DNA of 53,458 nucleotides from Nitrincola alkalisediminis (GCF_009821115.1 NZ_VYTY01000017.1:1-53458); one strand, 5' to 3'; shown: positions 43,025 through 53,054, numbered from the stretch's first letter. Program-made: numbers and translations. The notes: generated by a model not told the origin, from the letters alone.

Positions 43025-44194
43025 ATGTTTAAACAGTTTATAAAATCCCCAGCGAAGTGCTTAGTCCTCGTCGTTCTGCTATTGGTGTTTGTACCTGTGG
43101 CGCAGTCCAGCACGTTAATCCCAGCTCCTCCTCAAATAGGTGCGCGCTCGTATATTGTGATGGATGCGGATACAGGCAACGTCATCGTGGCTCATAATGA
43201 GCATGACCGTTATCCCCCGGCTAGCCTTGTGAAAATTATGACCAGCTACATTGCTGAGCAAGAAATCATTCGTGGTAACTTGGCAGAAAGCGATATGGTC
43301 AGCATCAGCGAAAAAGCCTGGAGAACCGGTGGATCTCGCATGTTTGTGCAAGAAGGCACACAGGTGAGTGTCATTGACTTGTTGCGTGGCATCATCATTC
43401 AGTCAGGAAACGACGCCTCGGTTGCCATCGCAGAGCATATTGCGGGCAGTGAAGAAGCCTTTGCTGATTTAATGAACCAGCATGCTCGTCGAATTGGCAT
43501 GACCAATACTCAGTATCAGAATGCGACGGGCTTACCCGCCGAAGGACAGTATTCATCTGCATACGATTTGGCCTTGCTGTCACAAGCCTTGATTAATGAC
43601 TCACCTCAGTATTACCCCATCTATGCTGAAAAGTATTTTGAGTACAATAAAATTCGTCAGCCGAACCGAAATCGTCTTTTATGGCGTGACGATAGCGTTG
43701 ATGGTATTAAAACAGGGCACACCAATGAAGCAGGCTACTGTTTGGTGAGCTCTGCGATTCGCGATGGTATGCGTTTGATTACTGTGGTGATGGGCTCCGC
43801 CAGTGAAGAAACGCGTGCTCAGGAAACGCAGCAGTTAATGTCGTTTGTCTATCGTTTTTACAATACCCACCAGCTGTATCCGGCCAATCAGGTGTTGAGT
43901 CAGCCACGGATTTGGGGCGGCTCTTTGGATCAACTGAAAGTGGGCGTGTCCAATAAGCTCGCGGTGACCTTGCCAAGAGGCAAGGAGGATGAGGTTGAGG
44001 TGACCTTAGACTTGCCACGCAGTATTAAAGCCCCCATTGAGATAGGACAAGAGCTCGGTCGTGTGGTTGTCAGCTTGAATGGAGAGGAACTCACCAGTGC
44101 GCCTTTGGTTGCGTTAGAGGCGGCCGAGCAAGGTGGATTAATTAAACGTATATGGCATATGATTTTACAGTTTTTCACTGGCCTGATCAGTTAA
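43025..44194 (+). CDS. dacA: D-alanyl-D-alanine carboxypeptidase PBP5/6
   Basis: 389 residues with signal peptide ending VAQSS. Trims pentapeptide stems. Ser in PASLVKIMTSY, SGN in IIQSGNDASVAIAE, and KTGHTNEAGY. The C-terminus ends in an amphipathic helix (LIKRIWHMILQFFTGL) that anchors it to the inner membrane. Confidence 0.95.
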   Translation: MFKQFIKSPAKCLVLVVLLLVFVPVAQSSTLIPAPPQIGARSYIVMDADTGNVIVAHNEHDRYPPASLVKIMTSYIAEQEIIRGNLAESDMVSISEKAWRTGGSRMFVQEGTQVSVIDLLRGIIIQSGNDASVAIAEHIAGSEEAFADLMNQHARRIGMTNTQYQNATGLPAEGQYSSAYDLALLSQALINDSPQYYPIYAEKYFEYNKIRQPNRNRLLWRDDSVDGIKTGHTNEAGYCLVSSAIRDGMRLITVVMGSASEETRAQETQQLMSFVYRFYNTHQLYPANQVLSQPRIWGGSLDQLKVGVSNKLAVTLPRGKEDEVEVTLDLPRSIKAPIEIGQELGRVVVSLNGEELTSAPLVALEAAEQGGLIKRIWHMILQFFTGLIS

Positions 44195-44210
44195 ATAGAG
44201 AGATGCGCGC

Positions 44211-44486
44211 ATGTCAGATTCGGTAGAGGCCCCAAAAATTGAGTTTCCGTGTGAGGATTACCCGATAAAAGTTGTAGGGAATAATGAAAATAACTTTTAT
44301 GGGTTTGTCGTTGAGACGGTTCAAATTCATGCACCTGACTTGGATATCACACAGGTGACATTCCAAGACAGCCGTAATGGACGTTTTCAGTCTGTGCGCT
44401 TGAAAATTCGTGCAACGGGAGAGGCGCAATTGCAGGCATTATTTGAAGATCTAAAGGCGTCAGGCCGCGTGCATATGGTTCTATAA
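44211..44486 (+). CDS. ybeD: YbeD/DUF493 family protein
   Basis: 91 residues, with the usual location between dacA and lip[17 protein letters not shown] and [21 protein letters not shown] match DUF493; an ACT-like fold with possible regulatory role. The stop overlaps the lipB start by one base. Confidence 0.92.
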   Translation: MSDSVEAPKIEFPCEDYPIKVVGNNENNFYGFVVETVQIHAPDLDITQVTFQDSRNGRFQSVRLKIRATGEAQLQALFEDLKASGRVHMVL

Positions 44487-45136
44487 TGCAAGACAAGGCG
44501 CTGATTATACGTTCATTGGGTGTACAACCCTACGTATCGGTTTGGCATGCAATGCAAGCCTTTACCGATCAGCGTACGGAAACCACGCTCGATGAAATCT
44601 GGTGTTTAGAGCACGAGCCTGTGTTCACTCAAGGGCAAGCGGGCAAAGCAGAGCATCTGCTAAATCCAGGCGATATTCCAGTGGTTCAAGTGGATCGTGG
44701 TGGACAAGTGACCTACCACGGTCCCGGTCAGCTTGTGGTATACCTGTTACTGGATCTAAGACGACACAAACTGGGCGTGCGCGATGTTGTTACGGCAATG
44801 GAACAGTCCGTGGTTGAGGTCTTGGATCAGGTGGGAGTGCAGGGGTACGCCAAAAAAGATGCACCGGGTGTTTACGTTGATGAGCAGAAAATTGCGTCGT
44901 TAGGATTGCGTGTGAGGCGAGGGTGTTCATTTCATGGGTTGGCGTTAAACGTTGATATGAATCTAGAGCCTTTTTTACGGATTAACCCCTGTGGCTATGC
45001 CGGCATGCAAATGACGCAGGTTAAGCAGTTTGATAGCAACACCAGCTTAGACTGGGTATCGAGTCGACTGCTGAAGAGCTTAGTCAACCAGCTTGGCTAC
45101 ACTGAGATTGAATACTCAACAGACCTTCATCATTGA
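44486..45136 (+). CDS. lipB: Octanoyl transferase
   Basis: 216 residues. Transfers octanoate from ACP to lipoyl domains. Catalytic Cys in [13 protein letters not shown], Lys in KIASLGLRV, and the [20 protein letters not shown] loop. lipA, which often follows, is absent here; the next genes are on the opposite strand. Confidence 0.94.
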   Translation: MQDKALIIRSLGVQPYVSVWHAMQAFTDQRTETTLDEIWCLEHEPVFTQGQAGKAEHLLNPGDIPVVQVDRGGQVTYHGPGQLVVYLLLDLRRHKLGVRDVVTAMEQSVVEVLDQVGVQGYAKKDAPGVYVDEQKIASLGLRVRRGCSFHGLALNVDMNLEPFLRINPCGYAGMQMTQVKQFDSNTSLDWVSSRLLKSLVNQLGYTEIEYSTDLHH

Positions 45137-45164
45137 TCAGGGTAATAAAACACGTACCCTGATC
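45135..45164. terminator. Perfect hairpin just after lipB, between convergent operons
   Basis: GATCAGGGTA and TACCCTGATC form a perfect 10-base stem with a 10-base loop. It starts at the lipB stop. No T-run follows, so termination would be weak or Rho-assisted. Confidence 0.45.
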
Positions 45165-45208
45165 CGCAATGATGGCTTAGACGTCCTGTTAAACAACCTG
45201 GCTGAGCA

Positions 45209-45595
45209 TTATTCAATGTTCTTCAGTAATTGCTCGATTAAGTCATCCATGCATACAATTCCCACCAGTGAATTATCATCCAGCACTAAGACACGTTTGA
45301 CTTTGTTTTGTGCCATTAAGGATGCAACGTGTTTTAATGCAAGGCTTTGTCCTACCGAAATGGCGGGCTTTGCGCAAATGTCATAGACATTGATTAAATC
45401 GATATCACCGTTTTCAGCAATAATGGTCTTGATGATATTGGTATAGGTAATCAAACCATAGGCATCATGTTCGTTGGTTTTATCCACCACCAGTGACTTT
45501 AAACTGTGTCGCTTCATCAGGCTCAAGGCTTCACGAATGGTCGCAAACGGAGAAACGATGATGACATCGCGAACCATGACATCTTTAACCAGCAT
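45209..45595 (-). CDS. CBS-domain protein
   Basis: 128 residues made of two CBS motifs: MLVKDVMVRDVIIVSPFATI with KSLVVDKTNEHDAYGLITY, and ICAKPAISVGQSLALKHVAS with KRVLVLDDNSLVGIVCMDDLIE. CBS pairs bind adenine nucleotides. It is last in an operon with a P-II-like gene and DUF1538, so it probably senses energy state for that membrane protein. Confidence 0.9.
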   Translation of the reverse strand: MLVKDVMVRDVIIVSPFATIREALSLMKRHSLKSLVVDKTNEHDAYGLITYTNIIKTIIAENGDIDLINVYDICAKPAISVGQSLALKHVASLMAQNKVKRVLVLDDNSLVGIVCMDDLIEQLLKNIE

Positions 45596-45609
45596 AAGAG
45601 AAGCTCCCG

Positions 45610-45960
45610 TTAAATAGAATCTTTAAGATGATTTTCAAATTTTGACAGTTGAGATAAGTCTATGCCACCTAAATGCTCGAGTGCAAAGGTGAAGACTACT
45701 CCATGAGATTTTTTATCTTTATCGATCAGTAATTCTTGAATGGCTTTTAGAATTTCCAGAGATAAGCCTTTTTCCAACACCATCAGGACAACCGATTGGC
45801 TCCCTTCATAGGTCATACCGAAAAAGGTTTTCTTGGTGTTGTTGCCGATTCCTCGGCCACCTAGGATTGTGATGCCACCCGCACCTAAATCACGAGCATT
45901 ATCAACTACTTTTTGTTCCAGCTCTTCTGGAACAATCGCTACTAAAACAGAAAACTTCAT
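45610..45960 (-). CDS. P-II-like signalling protein
   Basis: 116 residues, ferredoxin-like fold: SVLVAIVPEELEQKVVDNARDLGAGGITILGGRGIG, SQSVVLMVLEKGLSLEILKAI, GVVFTFALEHLGGI. It resembles P-II but lacks the uridylylated Tyr-containing T-loop of GlnB. Its start overlaps the DUF1538 stop (ATGA), indicating a dedicated regulator of that protein. Confidence 0.85.
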   Translation of the reverse strand: MKFSVLVAIVPEELEQKVVDNARDLGAGGITILGGRGIGNNTKKTFFGMTYEGSQSVVLMVLEKGLSLEILKAIQELLIDKDKKSHGVVFTFALEHLGGIDLSQLSKFENHLKDSI

Positions 45961-47438
45961 GATTCTACCTTGTTAAATTTAGTCAACAGGTCTGCCACTA
46001 TGGCGTAGCACATGACAGAGACAATAGGAAAAATGGATGCAAAAGCGATCAAACCAAAGCCATCGATTAATACGTTGCGTCCTTCAATATGGGTCGCTAA
46101 GCCTATGCCGAGCGCTGTTACTAAGGGGACGGTAACCTCTGAGGTGGTGACCCCGCCTAAGTCAAAGGCCAGTGCCGTGATGTACTTGGGCGAAATGATC
46201 GTTAGCAAAATAACTAAGGTGTATCCTCCAATAATGAAATAGTGAATAGACCCTCCAGTAATTAAACGAAAGACGCCAATCGTGATCCCAACAGCCACGC
46301 CCAATGCCACCATTAAACGAATGGCATTGCCTTTAATACGTCCACCCGATGCTTCTTCTGCTTGTTGACCGACGGCAATCAGGGCGGGTTCTGCCATGGT
46401 GGTGGCAAATCCAATCATAAAGGCGAACAAATAGATAAAGCCAAAACGATTGAGGTTAATAAGCTGCTCCGCCATGCTGTAACCGATGGGAAACAATCCA
46501 ATTTTAAGCCCAACAACAAAGGCATAAAGACCAATGATGACCAGCAAAAAACCAAAAGCAATTTTGGGTGGGTTTGAGAGCGGGCGTTTCAGAATGATGT
46601 ACTGAAAGAAAAGAATAGTGATGATAATCGGTAAAACATCTCTGAACATCGTCAGCAAGTCTAAGAGGGCCGTGACGAGGGCATGTTGGGTTGCTTGCTG
46701 GGTAACCGCTTGGAAAACGGCTTGAGTCTCGGCCGTGAGGGAGTACACCACAATGCCATAGAGTTGAACGCTAATCATGGGTACCATTACCGCAAGCGCG
46801 ACCAGGCCAAAACCATCGATTAAGGGGTTACGTCCTTTAATCGACGATGCCAGTCCTATGCCTAACGCGGCAATCAATGGAACGGTGACAATATTGGTGG
46901 TGACACCGCCGGAGTCGTAGGCCAAGCCGACAATTTCTTCAGGGGCAAAAAACGTTACCAGTACCACTAAAATGTAGCCGATGATCATATACCAGTGAAT
47001 CGCATGACCGAAAATAATTCGGAAGACGCCGAGTGCGATAACCAAACCAACAGAAATGGCAACGAGGATGCGCAGTGTTAATGCATCGACTCGTCCCTCG
47101 CTGATCTCCATTGCTTGATTGGCAACGGCAATCAGAGCAGGCTCAGCCACCACCGCAGAAAAGCCCAAGGCAAAACCAAAGGTCAGTAAGATCGGGATAG
47201 AGCCTTTGCGCGCAAATTGATTCGAAAGACTCTTGCCGACTGGAAAGATACTGAGATCCAAGCCTTGTAAAAATAAGGCGACGCCAAACGCGACGATAAG
47301 AAGACCAAATGCCATGTTCAGACTGTTGTCTGGCATTTGTTGTAAGATGATCAGTTGAAAAAACAATACGACTGCGACAATGGGCAGTAGGTTTTTGAGT
47401 GCATGCAAAAACGCATGTCCGAAGCTTTTCAGAAACAA
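45957..47438 (-). CDS. DUF1538 family membrane protein (two repeats)
   Basis: 493 residues, about 12 helices in two homologous halves. Each half has a PALIAVANQAMEISEGRVDA or PALIAVGQQAEEASGGRIKG block and a DSGGVTTNIVTVPLIAALGIGLASSIKGRN or DLGGVTTSEVTVPLVTALGIGLATHIEGRN block. The duplicated DxGGVTT motif suggests a transport core. The substrate is not established. It is first in the operon with P-II-like and CBS genes. Confidence 0.9.
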   Translation of the reverse strand: MFLKSFGHAFLHALKNLLPIVAVVLFFQLIILQQMPDNSLNMAFGLLIVAFGVALFLQGLDLSIFPVGKSLSNQFARKGSIPILLTFGFALGFSAVVAEPALIAVANQAMEISEGRVDALTLRILVAISVGLVIALGVFRIIFGHAIHWYMIIGYILVVLVTFFAPEEIVGLAYDSGGVTTNIVTVPLIAALGIGLASSIKGRNPLIDGFGLVALAVMVPMISVQLYGIVVYSLTAETQAVFQAVTQQATQHALVTALLDLLTMFRDVLPIIITILFFQYIILKRPLSNPPKIAFGFLLVIIGLYAFVVGLKIGLFPIGYSMAEQLINLNRFGFIYLFAFMIGFATTMAEPALIAVGQQAEEASGGRIKGNAIRLMVALGVAVGITIGVFRLITGGSIHYFIIGGYTLVILLTIISPKYITALAFDLGGVTTSEVTVPLVTALGIGLATHIEGRNVLIDGFGLIAFASIFPIVSVMCYAIVADLLTKFNKVES

Positions 47439-47624
47439 GAATTGAGCCTCTTATGTTGCTGACGAATCAGTTTTATTAATTGTTTGATAAATAAGAGTTA
47501 ATTTGTTCATCACTCATCTAAACAACATCATAATTAAATGAGATGACAATTTCACCACATTTATACGTAAAAATGTAATTTGCCTTGTATCCATTGATCT
47601 GGCGCAATGTTGTCTCGATGTGAG

Positions 47625-47651
47625 GCTTGAGTGTCCGCTCAAGCATTTTTT
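47625..47651 (+). terminator. Intrinsic terminator-like hairpin upstream of trkA
   Basis: GCTTGAG (47625-47631) and CTCAAGC (47638-47644) with a 6-base loop are followed by ATTTTTTC. It reads in the plus direction, yet the gene on its left is on the minus strand. It must therefore end a short plus-strand transcript (a small RNA) or act in the trkA leader. The rest of 47439-47733 holds no gene I can support. Confidence 0.5.
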
Positions 47652-47733
47652 CGCTAGAATAGCAGCGCACGAATTTAAAACAGATCAAATAGATCTGTGT
47701 ATGGCTAAATAACTCGAGTGAGCCGTTTACAGT

Positions 47734-49110
47734 ATGTACATAATTATTTTGGGCGCAGGGCAAGTGGGCGGCACTGTGGCCGAAAATCTTGCCAGTGAAG
47801 CAAACGACATTACCATTGTTGACAGTGATGTTGGCCGTTTGCGGGAGTTGGCGGATCGTCTCGATATTCGAACGATAGAGGGGTCAGCTTCGAATCCAAG
47901 TGTGCTTGAAAGTGCAGGGGCAAGGGATGCTGATATGTTGATTGCCGTCACGAATAGTGATGAGGTGAACATGATTGCCTGCCAGGTGGCTCATACCTTA
48001 TTTAATGTGCCCACAAAAATTGCACGCATTCGAGAGCATGACTATTTATATGGCGATCATGCGCTGTTTGGCAGCAAAGCCATGCCCGTTGATGTGCTGA
48101 TTAGCCCGGAAGAGCTGGTTACCCTGCATATCAAAAAGTTGATCCAGCACCCTGGAGCACTGCAAGTGCTCGATTTTGCCGATGGCAAAGCCCAGTTAGT
48201 TGCCGTCAAAGCCTACTATGGCGGTCCTCTGGTTGGCCGCGAAATCGCTTACCTGCGCACACACATGCCCAATATAGATACACGAGTTGCCGCCATATTT
48301 CGGCAGGATCGGGCCATATTGCCGCAAGGGGATACTATCATCGAAGTCGATGATGAAGTTTTCTTTATCGCTGCCAAGCCTGATATTCGTTCGGTGATGA
48401 GTGAGTTGCGTCGATTGGATAAGCCTTACAAACGCATCATTATCGCGGGTGGGGGCAATATCGGTTCGCGTTTAGCATTGAGTCTAGAAGCCGATTTTCA
48501 GGTCAAGCTAATTGAGCGCAGTTTGCCCCGATGCCATGTGTTATCACGCCAACTGAACCGCACAATTGTGTTGCATGGCAGTGCATCGGATCGCGAACTA
48601 CTGGTAGAAGAAAACATTGACGATACCGATGTTTTTTGTGCGCTGACCAATGATGATGAGGCCAATATCATGGCCTCCATGTTGGCTAAGCGCTTAGGGG
48701 CACGTACCGTGATCACCTTAATCAACAACCCTGCCTATGTTGATTTAGTGCAGGGTGGCGTGATTGATATTGCCGTTTCACCTCAGCAAAGTACGATAGG
48801 CGCGCTGCTAACTCATATACGTCGTGGCGATATTGTTGCCGTCCACTCCTTGCGTCGCGGAGCGGCTGAAGCTCTGGAAGCTATCGCGCATGGCGATAAG
48901 GGCTCATCGAAAGTGGTAGGGCGGACGATAGAGGATATCGATTTGCCACCGGGAACCACCATCGGGGCCATTATTCGAAACGATAAAGTGCTGATTGCCC
49001 ATGATGATATTGAAATCCAAAATGATGACCATGTTATTTTATTCTTGGTAGATAAACGCCGAATCTTGGAAGTTGAGCGTCTTTTCCAAGTGGGTTTGAC
49101 CTTTTTCTAG
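47734..49110 (+). CDS. trkA: Trk potassium uptake regulator TrkA
   Basis: 458 residues: two RCK halves, each a Rossmann NAD-binding domain ([36 protein letters not shown]) followed by a TrkA-C domain. It is the cytoplasmic gating ring of TrkH. trkH follows 15 bases downstream. It is not in the usual fmt-rsmB-trkA locus. Confidence 0.95.
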   Translation: MYIIILGAGQVGGTVAENLASEANDITIVDSDVGRLRELADRLDIRTIEGSASNPSVLESAGARDADMLIAVTNSDEVNMIACQVAHTLFNVPTKIARIREHDYLYGDHALFGSKAMPVDVLISPEELVTLHIKKLIQHPGALQVLDFADGKAQLVAVKAYYGGPLVGREIAYLRTHMPNIDTRVAAIFRQDRAILPQGDTIIEVDDEVFFIAAKPDIRSVMSELRRLDKPYKRIIIAGGGNIGSRLALSLEADFQVKLIERSLPRCHVLSRQLNRTIVLHGSASDRELLVEENIDDTDVFCALTNDDEANIMASMLAKRLGARTVITLINNPAYVDLVQGGVIDIAVSPQQSTIGALLTHIRRGDIVAVHSLRRGAAEALEAIAHGDKGSSKVVGRTIEDIDLPPGTTIGAIIRNDKVLIAHDDIEIQNDDHVILFLVDKRRILEVERLFQVGLTFF

Positions 49111-49125
49111 ACGACGGGCTAGTGT

Positions 49126-50574
49126 ATGCACTTTCGATTGACTTTACGTGTGTTGGGGCTCTTGTTGATGCTCTTTAGCTTCACGCAGCTTCCGCCCTTA
49201 GCCATCTCTGTTTACTATGATGACAGCGCGCGTTTTGCGTTTATGGCCTCCTTTTTCATTCTTTTATGCATTGGGTTCGCAATTTGGGTGCCTGTGTATC
49301 GTGTAAAAGGTGAATTGAGAGTCAGAGACGGGTTTTTAATCACAGTGTTGTTTTGGTCTGTACTGGGTTTATTTGGTGCGACACCCCTTTACTTAGCGCC
49401 CGAGCCGCAAATGTCGTTCGTGGATGCTGTGTTTGAGTCTATCTCGGGGTTGTCGACCACGGGGGCGACCGTCATCACCGGGTTGGATCATCTCCCCAAA
49501 TCCATTTTGTTCTATCGTCAGCAATTGCAATGGTTGGGTGGGATGGGGATCATTGTCTTGGCTGTGGCCATACTGCCTATGCTTGGTATCGGGGGGATGC
49601 AGCTTTACAGAGCGGAAATTCCAGGACCTGTGAAAGACACCAAGTTGACGCCGCGCATCACGGAGACCGCCAAGGCTTTATGGTATATCTATGCTGCGTT
49701 AACTCTTTTGTGCGCGCTGGCCTATTGGTTGGCAGGAATGACCCCCTTTGACGCCATTGGCCATAGCTTCTCGACTGTGGCCATCGGTGGCTTTTCAACC
49801 TATGATGACAGTATCGGCTATTTCAATAATCCCATGATCGAGCTGATCGGCATCACGTTCATGATCATATCGGCGATGAACTTTGCCCTGCATTTCTTTG
49901 CTTGGCGGCAACGCTCTTTGCTGCACTATCTTAAAGATCCTGAAGTTCGCTTTTTTTTAAGTATTCTAATGATCACGTTTGTGATTACGCTTGCGGTGCT
50001 GATTATTCATCAAACCTATGACTCGGTTGATGCGTTACGACGAGCCGCATTTATGACCGTTTCGATTGCAACCACTGCAGGGTTTAGCAATGGTGAGTTT
50101 GCAAATTGGCCGGTCATGTTGCCGTTTATGCTATTTATTACTGCTTTTATTGGCGGTTGTGTGGGGTCAACAGGCGGTGGCATGAAGGTGATTCGGATCC
50201 TGCTGATTTTGAAGCAGGGCTATCGTGAGTTACAACGACTGGTGCATCCGAATGCTGTGTTCCCGGTAAAGTTAGGCAATCGCACCATTCCTGATAACGT
50301 CTTGCAGGCGGTGTGGGGGTTTTTCTCTGTTTACCTGTTGGTCTTCGTCATTATGTTAATTGCCTTGATGGGCACAGGCTTGGATCAAGTCACGGCATGG
50401 TCTGCCGTGGGAGCTACCATTACGAACCTAGGGCCGGGTCTAGGGGATGTGGCAAGTAATTTCGGTGATATTAATTCGACCGCTAAGTGGATTTTATGCT
50501 TCTCCATGCTGTTAGGGCGTTTAGAAGTCTTCACTTTATTGGTGTTGTTTACCCCTGTTTTTTGGCGCCGTTAA
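49126..50574 (+). CDS. trkH: Potassium channel/transporter TrkH
   Basis: 482 residues, the typical length. Selectivity-filter loops are GLSTTGATV, TVAIGGFST, TTAGFSNG and NLGPGLGD, one per repeat. It forms the membrane pore that pairs with TrkA. Confidence 0.95.
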   Translation: MHFRLTLRVLGLLLMLFSFTQLPPLAISVYYDDSARFAFMASFFILLCIGFAIWVPVYRVKGELRVRDGFLITVLFWSVLGLFGATPLYLAPEPQMSFVDAVFESISGLSTTGATVITGLDHLPKSILFYRQQLQWLGGMGIIVLAVAILPMLGIGGMQLYRAEIPGPVKDTKLTPRITETAKALWYIYAALTLLCALAYWLAGMTPFDAIGHSFSTVAIGGFSTYDDSIGYFNNPMIELIGITFMIISAMNFALHFFAWRQRSLLHYLKDPEVRFFLSILMITFVITLAVLIIHQTYDSVDALRRAAFMTVSIATTAGFSNGEFANWPVMLPFMLFITAFIGGCVGSTGGGMKVIRILLILKQGYRELQRLVHPNAVFPVKLGNRTIPDNVLQAVWGFFSVYLLVFVIMLIALMGTGLDQVTAWSAVGATITNLGPGLGDVASNFGDINSTAKWILCFSMLLGRLEVFTLLVLFTPVFWRR

Positions 50575-50674
50575 TCCTATAGTGTTGTTGGGCGATGCAA
50601 AAAATCAATCGCCTAATTAAAGTTTCAATTCGGATAGTCTCTTTCACAGTGCTAGCATAGTCTGCAATTACGAT

Positions 50675-50696
50675 AGAGGCGCACAGCCTCTTTTTT
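50675..50696 (+). terminator. Rho-independent terminator after trkH
   Basis: AGAGGC-GCACA-GCCTCT stem followed by TTTTT, 100 bases after the trkH stop. It lies 42 bases before the ATG of the next gene, so that gene's promoter must be close, or the hairpin serves as an attenuator. Confidence 0.7.
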
Positions 50697-50737
50697 CATT
50701 TTTCAATTTCACATCCTAGTCGGTTAGGAGAAAAACA

Positions 50738-51589
50738 ATGATAAAACTAGGCTTAATCGGTCAAGCGATTCAGCAGTCTCGCTCGCCTGCATTACACACA
50801 ATGTTGGGTAACATTCATGGCTTAGAATTAACCTATGAAATGCATATTCCCGATGATGGCAGTCCTGAAGCCTTCAGAGCGACTTTGCAGCGCATTCGGG
50901 ATGAAGGCTATCGCGGAACCAATGTCACCTATCCCTATAAGCAGGTTGCCATTGAGTCCGCCCAAATATTGCATCCTGAAGTGGCTCATGTCGGCGCGAG
51001 TAATACATTATTGCTTGGACCGGATATAGAAGCCTTTAATACCGATTACACAGGGTTTATGAAAGGGTATCGTGCGCGTGTTGGCGATCAGGATGCCGGT
51101 TCAGTGCTGTTGGTTGGAGCGGGAGGTGTCGGGCGCGCCGTGGCGTTCGCGCTGGGTGAGATGGGTGCAACTGACGTTAAGGTATTTGATTTGAACACAG
51201 CCGGTGCCGAGTCCCTTGTCAATGCATTGCAAACTGCGGGCATTGTTGCGTCTCAGGTCGGCAAAGAAGGGTTGGCTGAGGCGGCATTGCAAGCCGATGG
51301 GCTGGTGAACTGCACCCCAGTGGGCCACTACAAAACGCCGGGTAATCCATTGGATCGTGCGTTGTTTGTTGATCAGAAATGGGCCTTTGATGCCGTGTAT
51401 ACGCCGATTGACACAGAATTTATGGTCGCGGCACATGAATCGGGTTTGGCGGTTGTCTCCGGATTTGATTTGTTTATCCATCAAGGCATTGATGCCTTCG
51501 AGCACTTTACGGGTGAAAAGGTGAATGAACAGGGCATTAAGCGCGAGTTTATTCGCAGATTTGAGCTTAAAAGTAATTTACTGGGCTAA
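50738..51589 (+). CDS. Shikimate/quinate dehydrogenase (AroE family)
   Basis: 283 residues. Substrate site QSRSPALH at 13-20, catalytic Lys68 in NVTYPYKQ and Asp103 in NTDYTGF. The nucleotide site is GAGGVGRAVAFALGE (128-141), and the second strand ends VFDLN with Asp151. NADP-type AroE has NRT there, so an acidic residue suggests NAD. With an AEC transporter and a dehydroquinase next to it, a catabolic quinate/shikimate role is likely; a biosynthetic one is not excluded. A good GGAG lies before the ATG. Confidence 0.88.
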   Translation: MIKLGLIGQAIQQSRSPALHTMLGNIHGLELTYEMHIPDDGSPEAFRATLQRIRDEGYRGTNVTYPYKQVAIESAQILHPEVAHVGASNTLLLGPDIEAFNTDYTGFMKGYRARVGDQDAGSVLLVGAGGVGRAVAFALGEMGATDVKVFDLNTAGAESLVNALQTAGIVASQVGKEGLAEAALQADGLVNCTPVGHYKTPGNPLDRALFVDQKWAFDAVYTPIDTEFMVAAHESGLAVVSGFDLFIHQGIDAFEHFTGEKVNEQGIKREFIRRFELKSNLLG

Positions 51590-51626
51590 GCCTGGTTCTT
51601 CGATTAGGATACTGAAAGGATAGTCT

Positions 51627-52562
51627 ATGCAGGCCGTGCTCAATATTACAGCGCCGATCTTCTTTATCATTTTTCTAGGATATATCAGCGTTCGTTATCG
51701 CCTCATTCCTAAAGAAATGCTGTTGGGTTTAAGCCGTTTCGTGTTGTATGTCGCTTTACCTGCACTGATCTTTATCAAGGTATCCAGTATGCCGATTGAT
51801 CAGTTGTTCTATCCGGCGTATTTGATCATCTATGGCGTAGGCTCGATTTGCGCCTTGTTTACAGGTGTTCTGATCAGTCGTTACTTGTTTAAAGACAGCT
51901 TAGGCGTGTCGGGCGTGAGGGGCATGGGGTCGGCTTTATCCAATAGCTCGTTTATTGGCTTCCCCATCCTTTTGCAGTTCTTTGATCATGCACCCACGCA
52001 GGCCTTCGCGATGACGGTGATGATCGAAAATATCCTCATCCTACCCATTGCCCTAATCTTTGTTGAATATGCGTTTGGGCGCTCTGAGCACGGGAGTATC
52101 AAGGCGCAGTGGCTAGGTATCCTGAAGCGAGTGAGCACCAACCCGATTATTATTTCCGTGTTTGCGGGCGTTCTCTTTTCTGTTCTGGGGCTGTCTTTAC
52201 CTGCCTTTATGGACGTTGGGCTTAACTTGTTAGCCTCAGGCGCGGCGGCCGCAGCATTGATTGTGATTGGTGGTTCCTTAGTGGGTGTAAGCATTAAAGG
52301 CAGTTACAGCCGCATTGGCAGTGTGAGTTTGGCGAAATTGGTTATTCATCCGTTGTGGGTGCTGGTTTTCATCCAGTTTTTCCCGACGATGCCCAATGAT
52401 TTAAAAATGGCGGCGATCTTGTTTGCGGCCATGCCGATGTTTAGTATTTACCCCATTTTGGGGGGCGAGTATGGTCAACGAGAGTTTTGCGCCAGTACCT
52501 TGTTGGTTACGACGCTCTTCTCTTTTATCAGCGTCAGTGCGCTGATCCATATGTATAGCTAA
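51627..52562 (+). CDS. AEC-family (auxin efflux carrier-type) transporter
   Basis: 311 residues, ten helices. Family motifs PIFFIIFLGYISVRYRLI, FIGFPIL and the half repeat AKLVIHPLWVLVF. AEC members export or import organic acids. Set between a quinate-type dehydrogenase and dehydroquinase, it probably moves quinate or shikimate. A GAAAGGA lies before the ATG. Confidence 0.9.
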   Translation: MQAVLNITAPIFFIIFLGYISVRYRLIPKEMLLGLSRFVLYVALPALIFIKVSSMPIDQLFYPAYLIIYGVGSICALFTGVLISRYLFKDSLGVSGVRGMGSALSNSSFIGFPILLQFFDHAPTQAFAMTVMIENILILPIALIFVEYAFGRSEHGSIKAQWLGILKRVSTNPIIISVFAGVLFSVLGLSLPAFMDVGLNLLASGAAAAALIVIGGSLVGVSIKGSYSRIGSVSLAKLVIHPLWVLVFIQFFPTMPNDLKMAAILFAAMPMFSIYPILGGEYGQREFCASTLLVTTLFSFISVSALIHMYS

Positions 52563-52589
52563 TGAATGGTGGCTTCAGTGGAGTTAAAC

Positions 52590-53054
52590 ATGAAAAAAAT
52601 AATGGTATTAAACGGCCCTAATTTAAACCTATTGGGCACGCGTGAGCCAGCTCAATATGGCTACGAAACACTGGCGGATGTTGAAGTAATGTGCCGTTCG
52701 ATGGCGGCGCAGTATGGTTTAGAGGTGGATTTTCGGCAAAGCAATCATGAGGGTGACCTGATTGATGCGATCCATCAAAGTGGAAAAGAGGTCGCAGCGG
52801 GTGAGTCTCTAGGGGTTGTGTTCAATCCAGGTGCCTATACTCATACGTCGATTGCGCTGCATGATGCCATTAAAGGTGCCGATGTGCCTGTAATCGAAGT
52901 GCATATTTCCAATGTGCACGCGCGTGAAGCATTTCGCCATCACTCCTACATTTCACCTGTCGCCAGTGGTATTTTGGTCGGCTTAGGGGTGCAGGGGTAT
53001 GTGTTGGGCATTCAAGCATTGGCGCATAAACGCGGTTTGGCCAAGTTAGATTGA
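52590..53054 (+). CDS. aroQ: Type II 3-dehydroquinate dehydratase
   Basis: 154 residues from the ATG at 52590, preceded by GGAG; a longer frame starts at 52566. Motifs VLNGPNLNLLGTREP with catalytic lid, FRQSNHEGDLID, FNPGAYTHTSIAL and EVHISNVHAREAFRHHSY. Dehydrates 3-dehydroquinate to 3-dehydroshikimate. Its stop overlaps by 9 bases the end of the opposing AEC fragment. Confidence 0.93.
   Translation: MKKIMVLNGPNLNLLGTREPAQYGYETLADVEVMCRSMAAQYGLEVDFRQSNHEGDLIDAIHQSGKEVAAGESLGVVFNPGAYTHTSIALHDAIKGADVPVIEVHISNVHAREAFRHHSYISPVASGILVGLGVQGYVLGIQALAHKRGLAKLD

Noticed and set aside
45093-45386. 97-residue plus-strand frame at the lipB end
   Set aside because: Antisense shadow of the CBS-domain gene.
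47518-47763. 81-residue minus-strand frame before trkA
   Set aside because: Overlaps the trkA start and the terminator hairpin; composition is not coding-like.
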